Assembly: GCF_007858535.1 (NCBI RefSeq)
Contig: NZ_CP040174.1
Span: 2,728,001-2,792,000 of the forward strand
Length of the DNA stretch: 64,000 bases
Source: Arthrobacter sp. UKPF54-2
Lineage (GTDB): Bacteria; Actinomycetota; Actinomycetes; Actinomycetales; Micrococcaceae
Direction of reading: 5' to 3'
Of the stretch, positions 15,031 to 23,646 are shown in pieces (position 1 is the stretch's first letter; every line of letters begins with the position of its first letter). Position numbers and translations under genes: made by a program. The notes below the pieces were generated by a model, which was not told the origin of the DNA, did no database searches, and saw only the letters and a program-made list of their open reading frames with translations.

Positions 15031-16038
15031 TTAGCCCCCGGCGGCAGGCAGGATGAGCCTCATCACGGTTCCGTCGGCCCCGGTCCTGGCCACCTCTACC
15101 GAACCGCCGGCCGCCATGGCGATTTCGCGGACCAGGGACAGTCCGATGCCGTAGCTGCGTTGCCCGCGTGACCCGTCGGCGCCCGCAGTCCTGACGAAAC
15201 GTTCGAAGATCCTGTCCTGGTCGACGCCGGTGATCCCGGCGCCCGTGTCCGCCACGGTGATCACCGCGTGCTGCTGCTCGGCGGCCGTTGAAATGGTCAC
15301 GCGGCCGCCGGGCGGGGTGTGCGAGAGTGCGTTGTCCGCCAGCGCCAGGACTGCGCGGCGAAGCGCGTTGGCGTCGATCCTGGCCGCCGGGCGGCCGGCC
15401 GCGGAGAATTCCAGTCGGACGCCATTGGCCGCCGCGAGTTGCTGGAGACTGTCAGCGACGGGGGCGACGACGTCGGCCAGGTCAACCGGCTCCGCTGGCC
15501 CGGCCGTGGGATCGGGGGCGTCCGCCGTAGCGGCGAGCAATAGTTCGTTGACAATGTCGGTGAGCCGGGCGGTGTCCTCGCGGATCCGGTCCAGCTCCCG
15601 GCCCTGGCGCGAAGCGGGCGCGGCGCCGCGCTGCGCGAGCTGGATGCGCGTGTCCAGGATGGCCAGCGGGGTGCGGAGTTCGTGGCTGGCGTCCTGGACA
15701 AACCTGCGCTGGAGGGCCAGTGCCTCGCCCAGCGGCCGGATGGCGCTGCGGGCGCTGAGCCAGCCGACGAGGCCGGCCAGTGCGATCCCGGCTACCCCGG
15801 CGATGACCATCGCCTCGAAAAGGTCCTTGGAATCGAGGTAGGTGTACGTGGTCCCTGCCAGCGCCGGGGGCGGCAATTCCGGACGGGCCAGCTTGTTCAT
15901 GAGATAGAGGGCGGTGACTGCGAGCAGGCAAAGCACCATCACCGCGCAGGCCGCGCTGATGCGGACGGCCACCTTGAGCGAGGCCTTGCGCAGGGTGGTC
16001 TGGTCCGGCGTTCCTCCCGGCGGGGTTTCCTTAGTCAT
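15031..16038 (-). CDS. Sensor histidine kinase
   Basis: 335 residues. Membrane helices at about 24-48 and 75-97 flank a short outside loop of about 25 residues. There is a brief linker instead of a full HAMP domain, then the H box RRFVQDASHELRTPL (phospho-acceptor H119). The N box is ALADNALSHT, the G1 box VADTGAG and the G2 box YGIGLSLV. The tiny sensor loop suggests it detects a membrane or protein partner rather than a soluble ligand. It is the last gene of the PAP2-DedA-regulator-kinase operon, eight bases after the regulator stop. Confidence 0.9.
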   Translation of the reverse strand: MTKETPPGGTPDQTTLRKASLKVAVRISAACAVMVLCLLAVTALYLMNKLARPELPPPALAGTTYTYLDSKDLFEAMVIAGVAGIALAGLVGWLSARSAIRPLGEALALQRRFVQDASHELRTPLAILDTRIQLAQRGAAPASRQGRELDRIREDTARLTDIVNELLLAATADAPDPTAGPAEPVDLADVVAPVADSLQQLAAANGVRLEFSAAGRPAARIDANALRRAVLALADNALSHTPPGGRVTISTAAEQQHAVITVADTGAGITGVDQDRIFERFVRTAGADGSRGQRSYGIGLSLVREIAMAAGGSVEVARTGADGTVMRLILPAAGG

Positions 16039-16046
16039 GGGCTTTC

Positions 16047-16721
16047 CTAGTCATTGGCCTCGCCGATCTGGTATCCGACGCCGTGGACAGTGCGGATGAC
16101 GGTCCTGGCGATTTTCCGGCGGAGGTGGTGGACGTAGGTGTCGATCACGCCGGGCTGGTCCGTGGGGTCAAAGAGGCGCGCGAGCAGTTCGTCGCGGGTA
16201 AAGACCCGCAGGGGGTCCGCGGCCAGGGCCGCCAGCAGCTCGGCTTCCTTCGCCGTGAGGGATACCACGGCTCCGTACATGGAGCGGACCGAGCGCGACG
16301 CTGGATCGAGCTCCCAGTCGCCGATGCTGACGTGGCCCGCGGGCCGGGAGTAGCTGCGGGTGAGGGCGCGCAGACGCGCGGCCAGCTCACCGGCGTCGAA
16401 CGGTTTGGTCACGTAATCGTTGGCACCGGCGTCCAGCCCCCGAACCTTCTCGTCCGGGTCGCCCAGCGCCGTCAGAATCAGGATGGGCGTGGCGATTCCC
16501 TTGGACCGCAGGGCGGTGATCACGGCAATGCCGTCCATCACGGGCAGTCCTCGGTCAATCACCAGCACGTCCCACGGCTCGGTCAGCCCCAGGTGCAGGC
16601 CATCCTGGCCGGTGGCGGCCAGGCGGACACGGTAGTCCGGCTCCAGCAGTTCGGCGATCAGCGGGCCCAGGACAGGGTCGTCCTCAACGAGCAGCAAGGC
16701 CGGCCGGTCAGGGGATGTCAT
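16047..16721 (-). CDS. OmpR/PhoB-family response regulator
   Basis: 224 residues from ATG 16721. The receiver domain has the acidic pair EDD, the phospho-acceptor Asp in LVIDRGLPVMDG, the Thr in ILTA and the Lys in YVTKPF. The C-terminal winged helix has VSLTAKEAELLAALAADPLRVFTRDELL and the recognition part GVIDTYVHHLRRKI, ending RTVHGVGYQI. Its start lies five bases after the DedA stop. OmpR-type regulators bind tandem direct repeats of about 11 bp, and such a repeat (CTTAAG-N5-CTTAAG) stands upstream of the operon. Confidence 0.93.
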   Translation of the reverse strand: MTSPDRPALLLVEDDPVLGPLIAELLEPDYRVRLAATGQDGLHLGLTEPWDVLVIDRGLPVMDGIAVITALRSKGIATPILILTALGDPDEKVRGLDAGANDYVTKPFDAGELAARLRALTRSYSRPAGHVSIGDWELDPASRSVRSMYGAVVSLTAKEAELLAALAADPLRVFTRDELLARLFDPTDQPGVIDTYVHHLRRKIARTVIRTVHGVGYQIGEAND

Positions 16722-16726
16722 GGGCC

Positions 16727-17425
16727 TTATTCTTCCGTGGCCGGTTCCCGGTTCAGTCCGACGCCGCCCGTGTCGCGGCGCCGGCGGCGGCGCTTGAGCA
16801 GTTGGATCACCCACGGCACGACGGAGACGAGGACCATCACCACGGCAATGACATCGATGTTCTTGGCGACGATCTCATAGTGGCCCAGCCAGGTGCCCAG
16901 CAACGTCACGGACACCGCCCACGCGAAGGCACCCACAATGTTCCAGAGGGTGAAGGCCCTGTATCCATAGCGGCCGATGCCGGCCGAGAGCGGGGCAAAC
17001 GTCCTGACCATGGGGACGAAGCGGGCCAGGACGACGGCGGCGCCGCCGTGGCGGCGGAAGAACTCCTCTGTTGCGGTCAGGTGGGCGGTCTTCAGGATCC
17101 TCGCGTCGTCCTTGAACCACCGCCGCCCGAAGGTGCGGCCCAGCATGTAACCGACCTGGTCGCCCGCGATGGCGGCGCCCGTGACCACCCCGATCAACAC
17201 GGGCAGGGTCAGGTGCAGCTGCTGGTGCAGCAGGCCGGCGCTGAAGAGCAGGGAGTCGCCGGGCAGGAACGGGAACAGTACACCGGACTCGATAAACACC
17301 ATCGCGGCGATAACGCCGAGTGCCGCGGGGCCGAGCCCCGCGAGCAGGCTGGCCGGGTCCAGCAGGGACGGAGTGCCCGCGGCGGCCAGGGCCGGGGCCA
17401 GTCCCGAGGTCAAAATACCGTGCAT
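16727..17425 (-). CDS. DedA-family membrane protein
   Basis: 232 residues with the family layout. An opening helix is followed by FIESGVLFPFLPGDSLLFSAG, a charged loop with GDQVGYMLGRTFGRRWFK, then RRHGGAAVVLARFVPMVRTFAPLSAG, which carries the conserved Arg residues, and two terminal helices. DedA proteins translocate lipids, including undecaprenyl phosphate (UptA type) and phosphatidylethanolamine, and affect resistance to cationic peptides. It lies between a PAP2 phosphatase and the two-component genes on one transcript. That fits recycling of a lipid-phosphate carrier, but the substrate is inferred. Confidence 0.9.
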   Translation of the reverse strand: MHGILTSGLAPALAAAGTPSLLDPASLLAGLGPAALGVIAAMVFIESGVLFPFLPGDSLLFSAGLLHQQLHLTLPVLIGVVTGAAIAGDQVGYMLGRTFGRRWFKDDARILKTAHLTATEEFFRRHGGAAVVLARFVPMVRTFAPLSAGIGRYGYRAFTLWNIVGAFAWAVSVTLLGTWLGHYEIVAKNIDVIAVVMVLVSVVPWVIQLLKRRRRRRDTGGVGLNREPATEE

Positions 17426-17435
17426 GGGAATGTCC

Positions 17436-18194
17436 TTAGGGTCGGCTGGGACGGAGGAAGACGGCGTCGGGCAGGCGCTCCACGGTCCGGGGGCCGAACC
17501 GGTTCCACACCCCTGCGAGCAGCACGACGGCGGCCCCCGTGGCCAGGAAGGAAGCGGCGACGTCGGTGGGGTAGTGGACGCCGATGTACAGCCTGGACCA
17601 GGCCACGACCGCGGCCATGACCGCGCCGGCGGCTGCGGCGGCCGTGGACCAGCGGGTTCCGCGGGCCAGGAAATACAGGGCGAAGGCCAGCGCGGCGGCG
17701 AAGGCGACGTGGCCGCTGGGGAAGCTGTCGGCGCCGGTCTCCGGCGCGAGCGGGTCGAAGAGCAGAGCCGGGTCGGGCCGCGGGCGGGAGACGAGGAGCT
17801 TGAAGGCCTCGCTGGCCGCCCAGCCCGAGCAGGCCACCACGCCGAAAGCCGCGGCCTTCACCAGATCGCGTCGGACCAGCCAGAGGTAGAGGGCCACGGC
17901 GCCCACCAACGCGAGTCCGACCACCGGGCCAAAGAGCACGTTAATAGCCATCGCCACGGCGGTCAGCGTTGGAACGTGGTGCAGGCTGAGTCCCTGGTCT
18001 ACGCCCAACTCGGCTGCAGTGTCCCCCGGCACCAGCTGCACGGCCAAGCCCAACGCGATGACCGCAACGCAGAGCAGCACACCCAGGGACAGCCAGTGGC
18101 GCACCTGGGGGAGGGCCCGAAAACGCGGCCCGGCGGAACGCGCGTCGGGACGGCGGGCTGGTGCAGGGCGGCTGACAGGGGCGGGTCCGGTCAT
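17436..18194 (-). CDS. PAP2-family membrane phosphatase
   Basis: 252 residues with six predicted helices and all three PAP2 motifs: KLLVSRPRP (K-X6-RP), PSGH, and SRLYIGVHYPTD (SR-X5-H-X3-D). The ATG at 18194 has GGAGG five bases upstream. Such enzymes dephosphorylate lipid phosphates outside the membrane. BcrC-type members act on undecaprenyl pyrophosphate and others on phosphatidic acid. As first gene of the operon with DedA and a two-component pair, it is a plausible carrier-recycling phosphatase. Confidence 0.88.
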   Translation of the reverse strand: MTGPAPVSRPAPARRPDARSAGPRFRALPQVRHWLSLGVLLCVAVIALGLAVQLVPGDTAAELGVDQGLSLHHVPTLTAVAMAINVLFGPVVGLALVGAVALYLWLVRRDLVKAAAFGVVACSGWAASEAFKLLVSRPRPDPALLFDPLAPETGADSFPSGHVAFAAALAFALYFLARGTRWSTAAAAAGAVMAAVVAWSRLYIGVHYPTDVAASFLATGAAVVLLAGVWNRFGPRTVERLPDAVFLRPSRP

Positions 18195-18259
18195 GGAATC
18201 CTCCGGTTCGGGAGCGGCGGCGCGCGGTCACGCGTCCTGTCCCAGTCTTTGCCGCCGGG

Positions 18260-18276
18260 CTTAAGAAACGCTTAAG
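18260..18276 (-). promoter_or_regulatory. CTTAAG-N5-CTTAAG tandem box ahead of the PAP2-DedA-regulator operon
   Basis: CTTAAG at 18260-18265 and 18271-18276 are separated by five bases, giving an 11-bp period. The flanking TTC is also repeated on the minus strand. The pattern equals the YTTAAK-N5-YTTAAK box of PmrA and suits OmpR-family regulators in general. It lies 66-82 bp upstream of the PAP2 start and overlaps the stop codon of the preceding esterase gene. Confidence 0.65.
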
Positions 18277-19576
18277 AACTTCGCGGCGGCACCAGTCCGA
18301 ACCTCTCGTACAGCAATGGCAGCCCGGTCTTGAGACCGTAATCCACCGAGTCGCCGCGGTGGCCGATGCCTTCACCGACGAACCGGCGGGTTGTCATGCC
18401 GGCGGCCTTAGCGAACCCCTCGGCGGCGGCGGCCTGCGGCCCGTACACCGGATCCAAAGCGCCGCTGGTGAAGATGGCGAGCGAGTCGCTGTACTGGTGC
18501 GCCTTGAGGATGGTGGCAGGCTTCTCGGCGGTGAAGGCCGCCTGGCTTCCGCCAAAAATGGTCTTCACGGTGTTGTCGGGCGAGCCGTCGATTGGCTCGA
18601 GTTCGCCGGAAATGTCCAGCAGGGACCCGAAGAGCTCCGGCCTCTTGGCCCCGAACGAGAGGGCGCACTCCCCGCCGTTGGAGTAGCCTGCCACCGCCCA
18701 CTGGACGCGGGCGCTCGAGACATTGAGCCTGGTTCGGATGAAATTGACGACGTCGGTGGTGACGTAGGTATACACCTTGCCTTTGTCCGAGTCCACGCAG
18801 ACGGGATTCTGGTAGGGATTGCCCAGCTGGTCGATGGTGAGAAAGAGCGGAGCCAACCCGTGGTTGCGCTGGGCGAGGGCGTTGAGTTCCTGGACGGCGG
18901 ATTTGTTTTGTTCAGGTCCTCCCGGCTGGCCCATCATCATGATGACGATCGGCAGGGGCGGCGGATCGGCAACCAGGGCCGCAGGGGGCAGGTACAGATA
19001 CGCGTCCCGGGCGTGGAAACCCGAGGCGGTTGCCGGGATCGATAAGGCTCCGCTCCTGCCGGTGGCCGGCATCCCTGCCGGGGGAGTCCAGCTCTGCCAC
19101 AGTGGACCACCGTTGTCCTGCCGGGCCTTCGGATTGAGCGCAGGGAGGGCCAGGTGCTGGGCCTGGTTCAGCCCCAGCATGGCGCCCAGGGTGGGGTTCA
19201 GCCCGTAGCCGGCATTGATTGCCAGGGCCGCCGTCGAGACGAAAACCAGCACTGCGATCACGGCAGCCGCTTTCCGCCACCAGCGTGAACGCCAGAGATT
19301 TACCACGGCGAGGCCGACGCCGGCGAAGGCGGAGATAACCCAGGCGCGGGTATCGGGCTCCAGCGGCAGTCCGAACACGTTGACCACGGCTTCGCAGACA
19401 AAGAGCGTGATGGCACCCGCGAGGGCCCCGCCCGCCAGCCCTGCAAACGCCACGAGCAACCAGCGCGGCGGGAGCGGCCTCCGGACCGCGAGGTAGAGGC
19501 AGGCGAGTAGCGACAGCCCGTAAAAGGCGCCAAGCAGGGCTGGATCTACAACGTTCAGGCCGAGCAGCTGCGGCAT
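18272..19576 (-). CDS. Membrane-anchored alpha/beta hydrolase (esterase family)
   Basis: 434 residues. Four N-terminal membrane helices (about 12-30, 39-62, 80-95 and 102-120) are followed by an outside esterase domain of the antigen-85/EstD type. Landmarks are LPIVIMMMGQPGG (oxyanion region), VAGYSNGGECA (nucleophile Ser in GxSxG) and a terminal IGHRGDS (His). It diverges from an aminoacyl-phosphatidylglycerol synthase gene. In several bacteria such synthases are paired with hydrolases that remove the amino acid from the lipid, so that role is plausible here. Its stop overlaps the CTTAAG box. Confidence 0.75.
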   Translation of the reverse strand: MPQLLGLNVVDPALLGAFYGLSLLACLYLAVRRPLPPRWLLVAFAGLAGGALAGAITLFVCEAVVNVFGLPLEPDTRAWVISAFAGVGLAVVNLWRSRWWRKAAAVIAVLVFVSTAALAINAGYGLNPTLGAMLGLNQAQHLALPALNPKARQDNGGPLWQSWTPPAGMPATGRSGALSIPATASGFHARDAYLYLPPAALVADPPPLPIVIMMMGQPGGPEQNKSAVQELNALAQRNHGLAPLFLTIDQLGNPYQNPVCVDSDKGKVYTYVTTDVVNFIRTRLNVSSARVQWAVAGYSNGGECALSFGAKRPELFGSLLDISGELEPIDGSPDNTVKTIFGGSQAAFTAEKPATILKAHQYSDSLAIFTSGALDPVYGPQAAAAEGFAKAAGMTTRRFVGEGIGHRGDSVDYGLKTGLPLLYERFGLVPPRSS

Positions 19577-19794
19577 GGGTCCCCTCCATCAGGCGCATCC
19601 CTCTACGGACGTTATAACACCGCAGACCCCGGGAAACGCTGGGAGTTCTATGGATGCCAGCGCTCCTGCGGGTCTTGCGGAGGTGCAAAGGGAAGGCCGT
19701 CGGAGGCTACCCTGTTGCCCTGCTGGCGCGAGTGGTCAAATGGTACCTACAGGATGGGGCAGCCGAAGCTCCGCTGTCCTGAAAGGAGTGCCCA

Positions 19795-22404
19795 TTGCCA
19801 GCTCCAGTGTCGACGCCAGTCCGCGGGGCGAAGCGGACACGTCGCAGCGGGTGGCCACGGTGGATCTTCCTGTCACTTCGGAGCGCGCCGGTCACTCTGG
19901 GGTTTGTCGCTGTTTTTTGGGTCGTCGGCGCCGCGTCGTCGAGCCTATTTGAGGGGCCGGCGCCCGGGTGGAAGGCAGAGGTGGCCGCGACGGCGCATTT
20001 CTGGCCGGACCACTGGACCGCCGTGCTGGCTTCCGCACTCTGGGCGCGGAACCTGCCGGGCTACGTTCTGGGAACAGCGCTCGTGCTGCTGGTCGGAGTC
20101 CCCGTCGAACGCCAGATCGGCAGCCTGAAGCTGGCGATCGCAGCCACTGCTGCCCAGGTTGCGGGCGTCCTCGCCGCCACTGGCGTCTGGGAGGCACCCA
20201 GGCTCCTGATGGGGAGCTGGGCCCGGGGCCTGGATGCAACCTACTTCCTGGGTCCGAGCGCCATGGTCTACGGCTCACTCCTGGCTGCGACGGCGTCCAT
20301 GGGGCCGCTGTGGCGGCGCCGGATCCGGCTGGGGCTTTTCGGCCTGCTTATCCTGTTGGCGCTCTACAGCGGCGGGTTCACGGATCTGATCCGTCTTGGG
20401 GCTGGCGCGGCTGGCGCGTTGCTCGGCCCCGTGCTCCTGGGCCGCAAACCCCGGCTCCGGCGTCCGGTCAGCTCCCGGCACGAAGGGCGTGTGCTGATAG
20501 CACTGCTGGTGGCGGTCTCGGCGGTGGGGCCGGTGGTTGCCGGTCTGACCCCGCACGCGGCGGGTCCCCTCGCTGTACTGCGCTTGATTTTTACCGATAT
20601 CCAGCCGGTGGACCCCCAGACGTTGCAGAGCGTGTGTGCGATCCCCGCCCAGCACCGGGAGTGCGAGGCCATGCTCCTGCAGCTGCGGGCCGGGGCAGGG
20701 GCCATCTTCATGGCGATTGTGCCGTCGTTCTTGTTGCTGTTGCTGGCTGAAGGGCTGCGCCGGGGGCGTCGTGCTGCCTGGTTGGGTGCCGTGTTGGTCC
20801 AGGCCGCCTTGTCGGTCCTGGCGCTCATTACGATGGTCGGGGTCCTGCAGTCAGCCGGTCCCAACACGGTCGCCGGGGAGTTGGTCGACGCCAGCCGGGT
20901 GGGTGGCCGGACCCATCCGCTGACCCTGGTGCCCCCGCTGCTCCTGCCGGTCCTTCTTTTCGCGGTGCTGTTGGCGTGCCAGCCGATGTTCCCGGCCGTT
21001 GCGCCCCGCGGGACGTACCGGCGACTGGCGGTGCGGGTTGTCGGCCTGGCGGGGGTTCTTGGTGGTGTCTACGTCCTGCTCGGAGTGGCGCTGGCACCGG
21101 GATTCAGCCCCGACCCCACACTCGCGGACCTGGTGGCGGACGTCCCGGACAGATTTCTTCCGCTGGGGTTTACCGTGGACTTGCCGCCGGCGTTTTTCCC
21201 CGAAAGCACCCCGGCCGTGTTGCTCTATGAGGGGGTCGGGATCGCCTTCTGGGTCATCAGCGGGGGGTGGGTGCTGACGTCGTTCCTGCGCCCGGCCTAC
21301 AGCCGCAACAGAGCCGATATTGACCGGGCGCGGGCCATCCTCCGGGCCGGCCGGGGAAGCTCCATCTCGTGGATGACGACGTGGCCCGGAAATGTGTACT
21401 GGTTTTCCAGCGGCGGCGAGAGCTTTGTCGCCTACCGCGTCATCGCCGGCATCGCGCTGACCCTTGGCGGTCCGGTCGGGCCGGCGTCCGGCACCAGCAA
21501 TGCGGTGGAAGAATTCGCCGCGTACTGCAGGTCCAACGGATGGAATCCGTGCTTCTACTCCGTGCACACCGAGGTCCGTGAGGCCGCGGCCGCTCTGGGG
21601 TGGGATTCGGTGCAGGTCGCCCAGGAGACCGTTCTTCCGCTGGCGGGCCTGTCCTTCCGCGGCAAGCAATTCCAGGATATCCGGACGGCAATGAACAACG
21701 CCGCGAAGGCAGGCATCAGCGCCGAGTGGGTGCGGTATCCGTCCGCGCCGCTGGCAATCCAGGCACAGATCCAGGCCATCTCCGAGGAATGGGTAGCCGA
21801 CCGGAAGATGCCAGAGATGGGCTTCACCCTTGGAGGTGTCGAGGAGCTGAACGACCCCGAGGTCCGCTGCCTTCTCGCCGTCGACGTCCGGCACCACGTT
21901 CACGCGGTCACGTCATGGCTGCCGGTCTACCGGGACGGACGGGTGGCGGGATGGACGTTGGACTTCATGCGCGGCCGAAGCTCAGGATTCCGGCCGGGCA
22001 TCGAGTTCCTCATCGCCTCCGCTGCGCTGAGCTTCCGGGACGAGGGCTTCGAATTCATCAGCCTCTCCGGGGCACCCCTGGCGCATGCCCCCGGGGAGGA
22101 ACAAATCCGGCTCCGCGACGCCGGACCGGACGAAACCGGACGGCTTGAGCGCCTGCTTGACCGCCTGGGGTCGGCATTGGAGCCCGTCTACGGCTTCCGG
22201 TCCCTCCTGGCGTTCAAGGGCAAGTTCCGTCCGCTGTACGCCCCGCTGTACATGGCCTATCCGGACTCCGCGGCGCTCCCGGGCATTGCCAGCGCTCTGA
22301 CCCGCGCATACCTGCCCGAACTCTCGGTCCGGGAGCGTTTCCGGCTGGCCCGCAGCGTCCTGCGCCGCGGCGCCAAAGCCCGCGGCGCGTCCGGCACTTC
22401 CTAG
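19795..22404 (+). CDS. Aminoacyl-phosphatidylglycerol synthase-like protein with large membrane domain
   Basis: 869 residues from TTG 19795, with AAAGGAG eight bases upstream. Residues 25-500 form about 12-13 membrane helices; the first six look rhomboid-like. Residues about 510-840 form a DUF2156/LPG-synthase C-terminal domain: ISWMTTWPGNVYWFS, SFVAYRVIAGIALTLGGPVGP, QDIRTAMNNAAKAGIS, VAGWTLDFMRG and YGFRSLLAFKGKFRP. Such enzymes move an amino acid (Lys or Ala) from aminoacyl-tRNA onto phosphatidylglycerol or diacylglycerol, which lowers surface negative charge and cationic peptide binding. The amino acid used cannot be told from sequence. Confidence 0.85.
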   Translation: MPAPVSTPVRGAKRTRRSGWPRWIFLSLRSAPVTLGFVAVFWVVGAASSSLFEGPAPGWKAEVAATAHFWPDHWTAVLASALWARNLPGYVLGTALVLLVGVPVERQIGSLKLAIAATAAQVAGVLAATGVWEAPRLLMGSWARGLDATYFLGPSAMVYGSLLAATASMGPLWRRRIRLGLFGLLILLALYSGGFTDLIRLGAGAAGALLGPVLLGRKPRLRRPVSSRHEGRVLIALLVAVSAVGPVVAGLTPHAAGPLAVLRLIFTDIQPVDPQTLQSVCAIPAQHRECEAMLLQLRAGAGAIFMAIVPSFLLLLLAEGLRRGRRAAWLGAVLVQAALSVLALITMVGVLQSAGPNTVAGELVDASRVGGRTHPLTLVPPLLLPVLLFAVLLACQPMFPAVAPRGTYRRLAVRVVGLAGVLGGVYVLLGVALAPGFSPDPTLADLVADVPDRFLPLGFTVDLPPAFFPESTPAVLLYEGVGIAFWVISGGWVLTSFLRPAYSRNRADIDRARAILRAGRGSSISWMTTWPGNVYWFSSGGESFVAYRVIAGIALTLGGPVGPASGTSNAVEEFAAYCRSNGWNPCFYSVHTEVREAAAALGWDSVQVAQETVLPLAGLSFRGKQFQDIRTAMNNAAKAGISAEWVRYPSAPLAIQAQIQAISEEWVADRKMPEMGFTLGGVEELNDPEVRCLLAVDVRHHVHAVTSWLPVYRDGRVAGWTLDFMRGRSSGFRPGIEFLIASAALSFRDEGFEFISLSGAPLAHAPGEEQIRLRDAGPDETGRLERLLDRLGSALEPVYGFRSLLAFKGKFRPLYAPLYMAYPDSAALPGIASALTRAYLPELSVRERFRLARSVLRRGAKARGASGTS

Positions 22405-22449
22405 GGGTTACCGGGCGGCCGGGCAATTGCGGTCCGTCGCGGGAACTTC

Positions 22450-23646
22450 CTAGACCCCGGCGTTGTAGACGTCGAGGCCGAAGCGGTTCAGCCCCGGCGT
22501 CCCGGCGTACCCGAGGTAGGGCAGGCCGAAAGTGTCCTCGATGCTGGCCAGCAGGCTGTAGTGGTTGTACGGGGTGGTGGACCAGGTGCCCCCCTTGGTG
22601 AAGGGCGAGAGGACCAGCGCACCGACGCGGCCGCCGCCCATGCCGGTGATGCCCGGCAGCGGCGAATTCGGTCCCGGGCCTTCGCCGCAGCATGCACTGG
22701 CGTCGCTCTGCGGCCCGTCGGACTCGTCGAAGGTGATGACCAAGACCCCGTCCTGCTTGAAGGCGGGGGAGGAGGTGATGGCCGGAACCCACTGTTTGAG
22801 CCAGGCGTCGGCGCTGGCCAGGCCGCCCGGCTGCCCGTCGACACACGGGGAATCGTGTCCGTCATGGCAGAGATTCGGCGTGATCATCGACAGGTTTGGC
22901 GTCGTGGCGGTTGAGGCGAGATCCGTCTTCAGGGCGGACAGGTCGACGTCGTTCTTGGCGCAGTCCGGAGATCCGGTGATGCCGGCGAAGTACACAAACG
23001 GGTTGTGCCGCGCCGCGTACTGGTCGCCGACCTTGGCTTTCTGGGTGTCGTCGACGGCGCCGAGCGCGGGGTGCCGGCACGGGGTTCCCATGTCCTCCAT
23101 GTAGCCTTTCCAGGTCTTCCCGGCGTCCTTGAGCTGCCCCGCGACGGTGGGGACACTGGCCGGGAAGACGCAGCCGTCCCCGACAGCCTGGCCGGGGCTG
23201 GCGGTGCCGCTGCCGACGAACGGGGTGTAGCTCTGGCAGTCTGCCTGCATCTGGGGGTTCGGACCCTGGCCGGAAATCTGCGCCACGTAGTTGGGCTGGG
23301 AGTTATGCGCGGTGCCGAAGTACTGGTTCAGCAGCACGCCCTGGCTGCGCAGCGTCTGGGAGAGATAGGGCGCGGCGGATTTCGGGCCCCAAGTCTCGTC
23401 ATAGCCCTTGTTCTCAAGGTTGATCACAAAGACATGTTTTGCCCCGGGCAGGTAGCCCTTCCCGGGGGTACTGGCGGCCGGGACGGCGGTGGTCGCCTGT
23501 GCCGGTGTGCCCGCCGTGGCCGACGCGGGGCCGTAGCTGAGCGTCGCGGCGGCCAGGATGAGCAGTGCCGCGGAGGCGATCCGCTTCAGGGGGCGGCGCC
23601 TGCTGCGCGGTTCGCGGCGTGCGGGTGTGGTTGTGGTGGGGTTCAC
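22450..23646 (-). CDS. Secreted phosphoesterase (PF04185 family, acid phosphatase-like)
   Basis: I prefer GTG 23646, which overlaps the upstream stop in GTGA and has GGAAG seven bases ahead; an ATG at 23658 is possible. The 398 residues start with a basic stretch and a hydrophobic signal (KRIASAALLILAAATLSYGPASA). The catalytic domain has HVFVINLENKGYDETWG, GTAHNSQPNYVAQISGQ, ITPNLCHDGHD, VLVITFDESDG and the late LVLSPFTKGGTW. This is the phosphoesterase fold shared with phospholipase C and AcpA-type acid phosphatases. It is co-translated with the preceding phospholipase gene. Confidence 0.83.
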   Translation of the reverse strand: MNPTTTTPARREPRSRRRPLKRIASAALLILAAATLSYGPASATAGTPAQATTAVPAASTPGKGYLPGAKHVFVINLENKGYDETWGPKSAAPYLSQTLRSQGVLLNQYFGTAHNSQPNYVAQISGQGPNPQMQADCQSYTPFVGSGTASPGQAVGDGCVFPASVPTVAGQLKDAGKTWKGYMEDMGTPCRHPALGAVDDTQKAKVGDQYAARHNPFVYFAGITGSPDCAKNDVDLSALKTDLASTATTPNLSMITPNLCHDGHDSPCVDGQPGGLASADAWLKQWVPAITSSPAFKQDGVLVITFDESDGPQSDASACCGEGPGPNSPLPGITGMGGGRVGALVLSPFTKGGTWSTTPYNHYSLLASIEDTFGLPYLGYAGTPGLNRFGLDVYNAGV

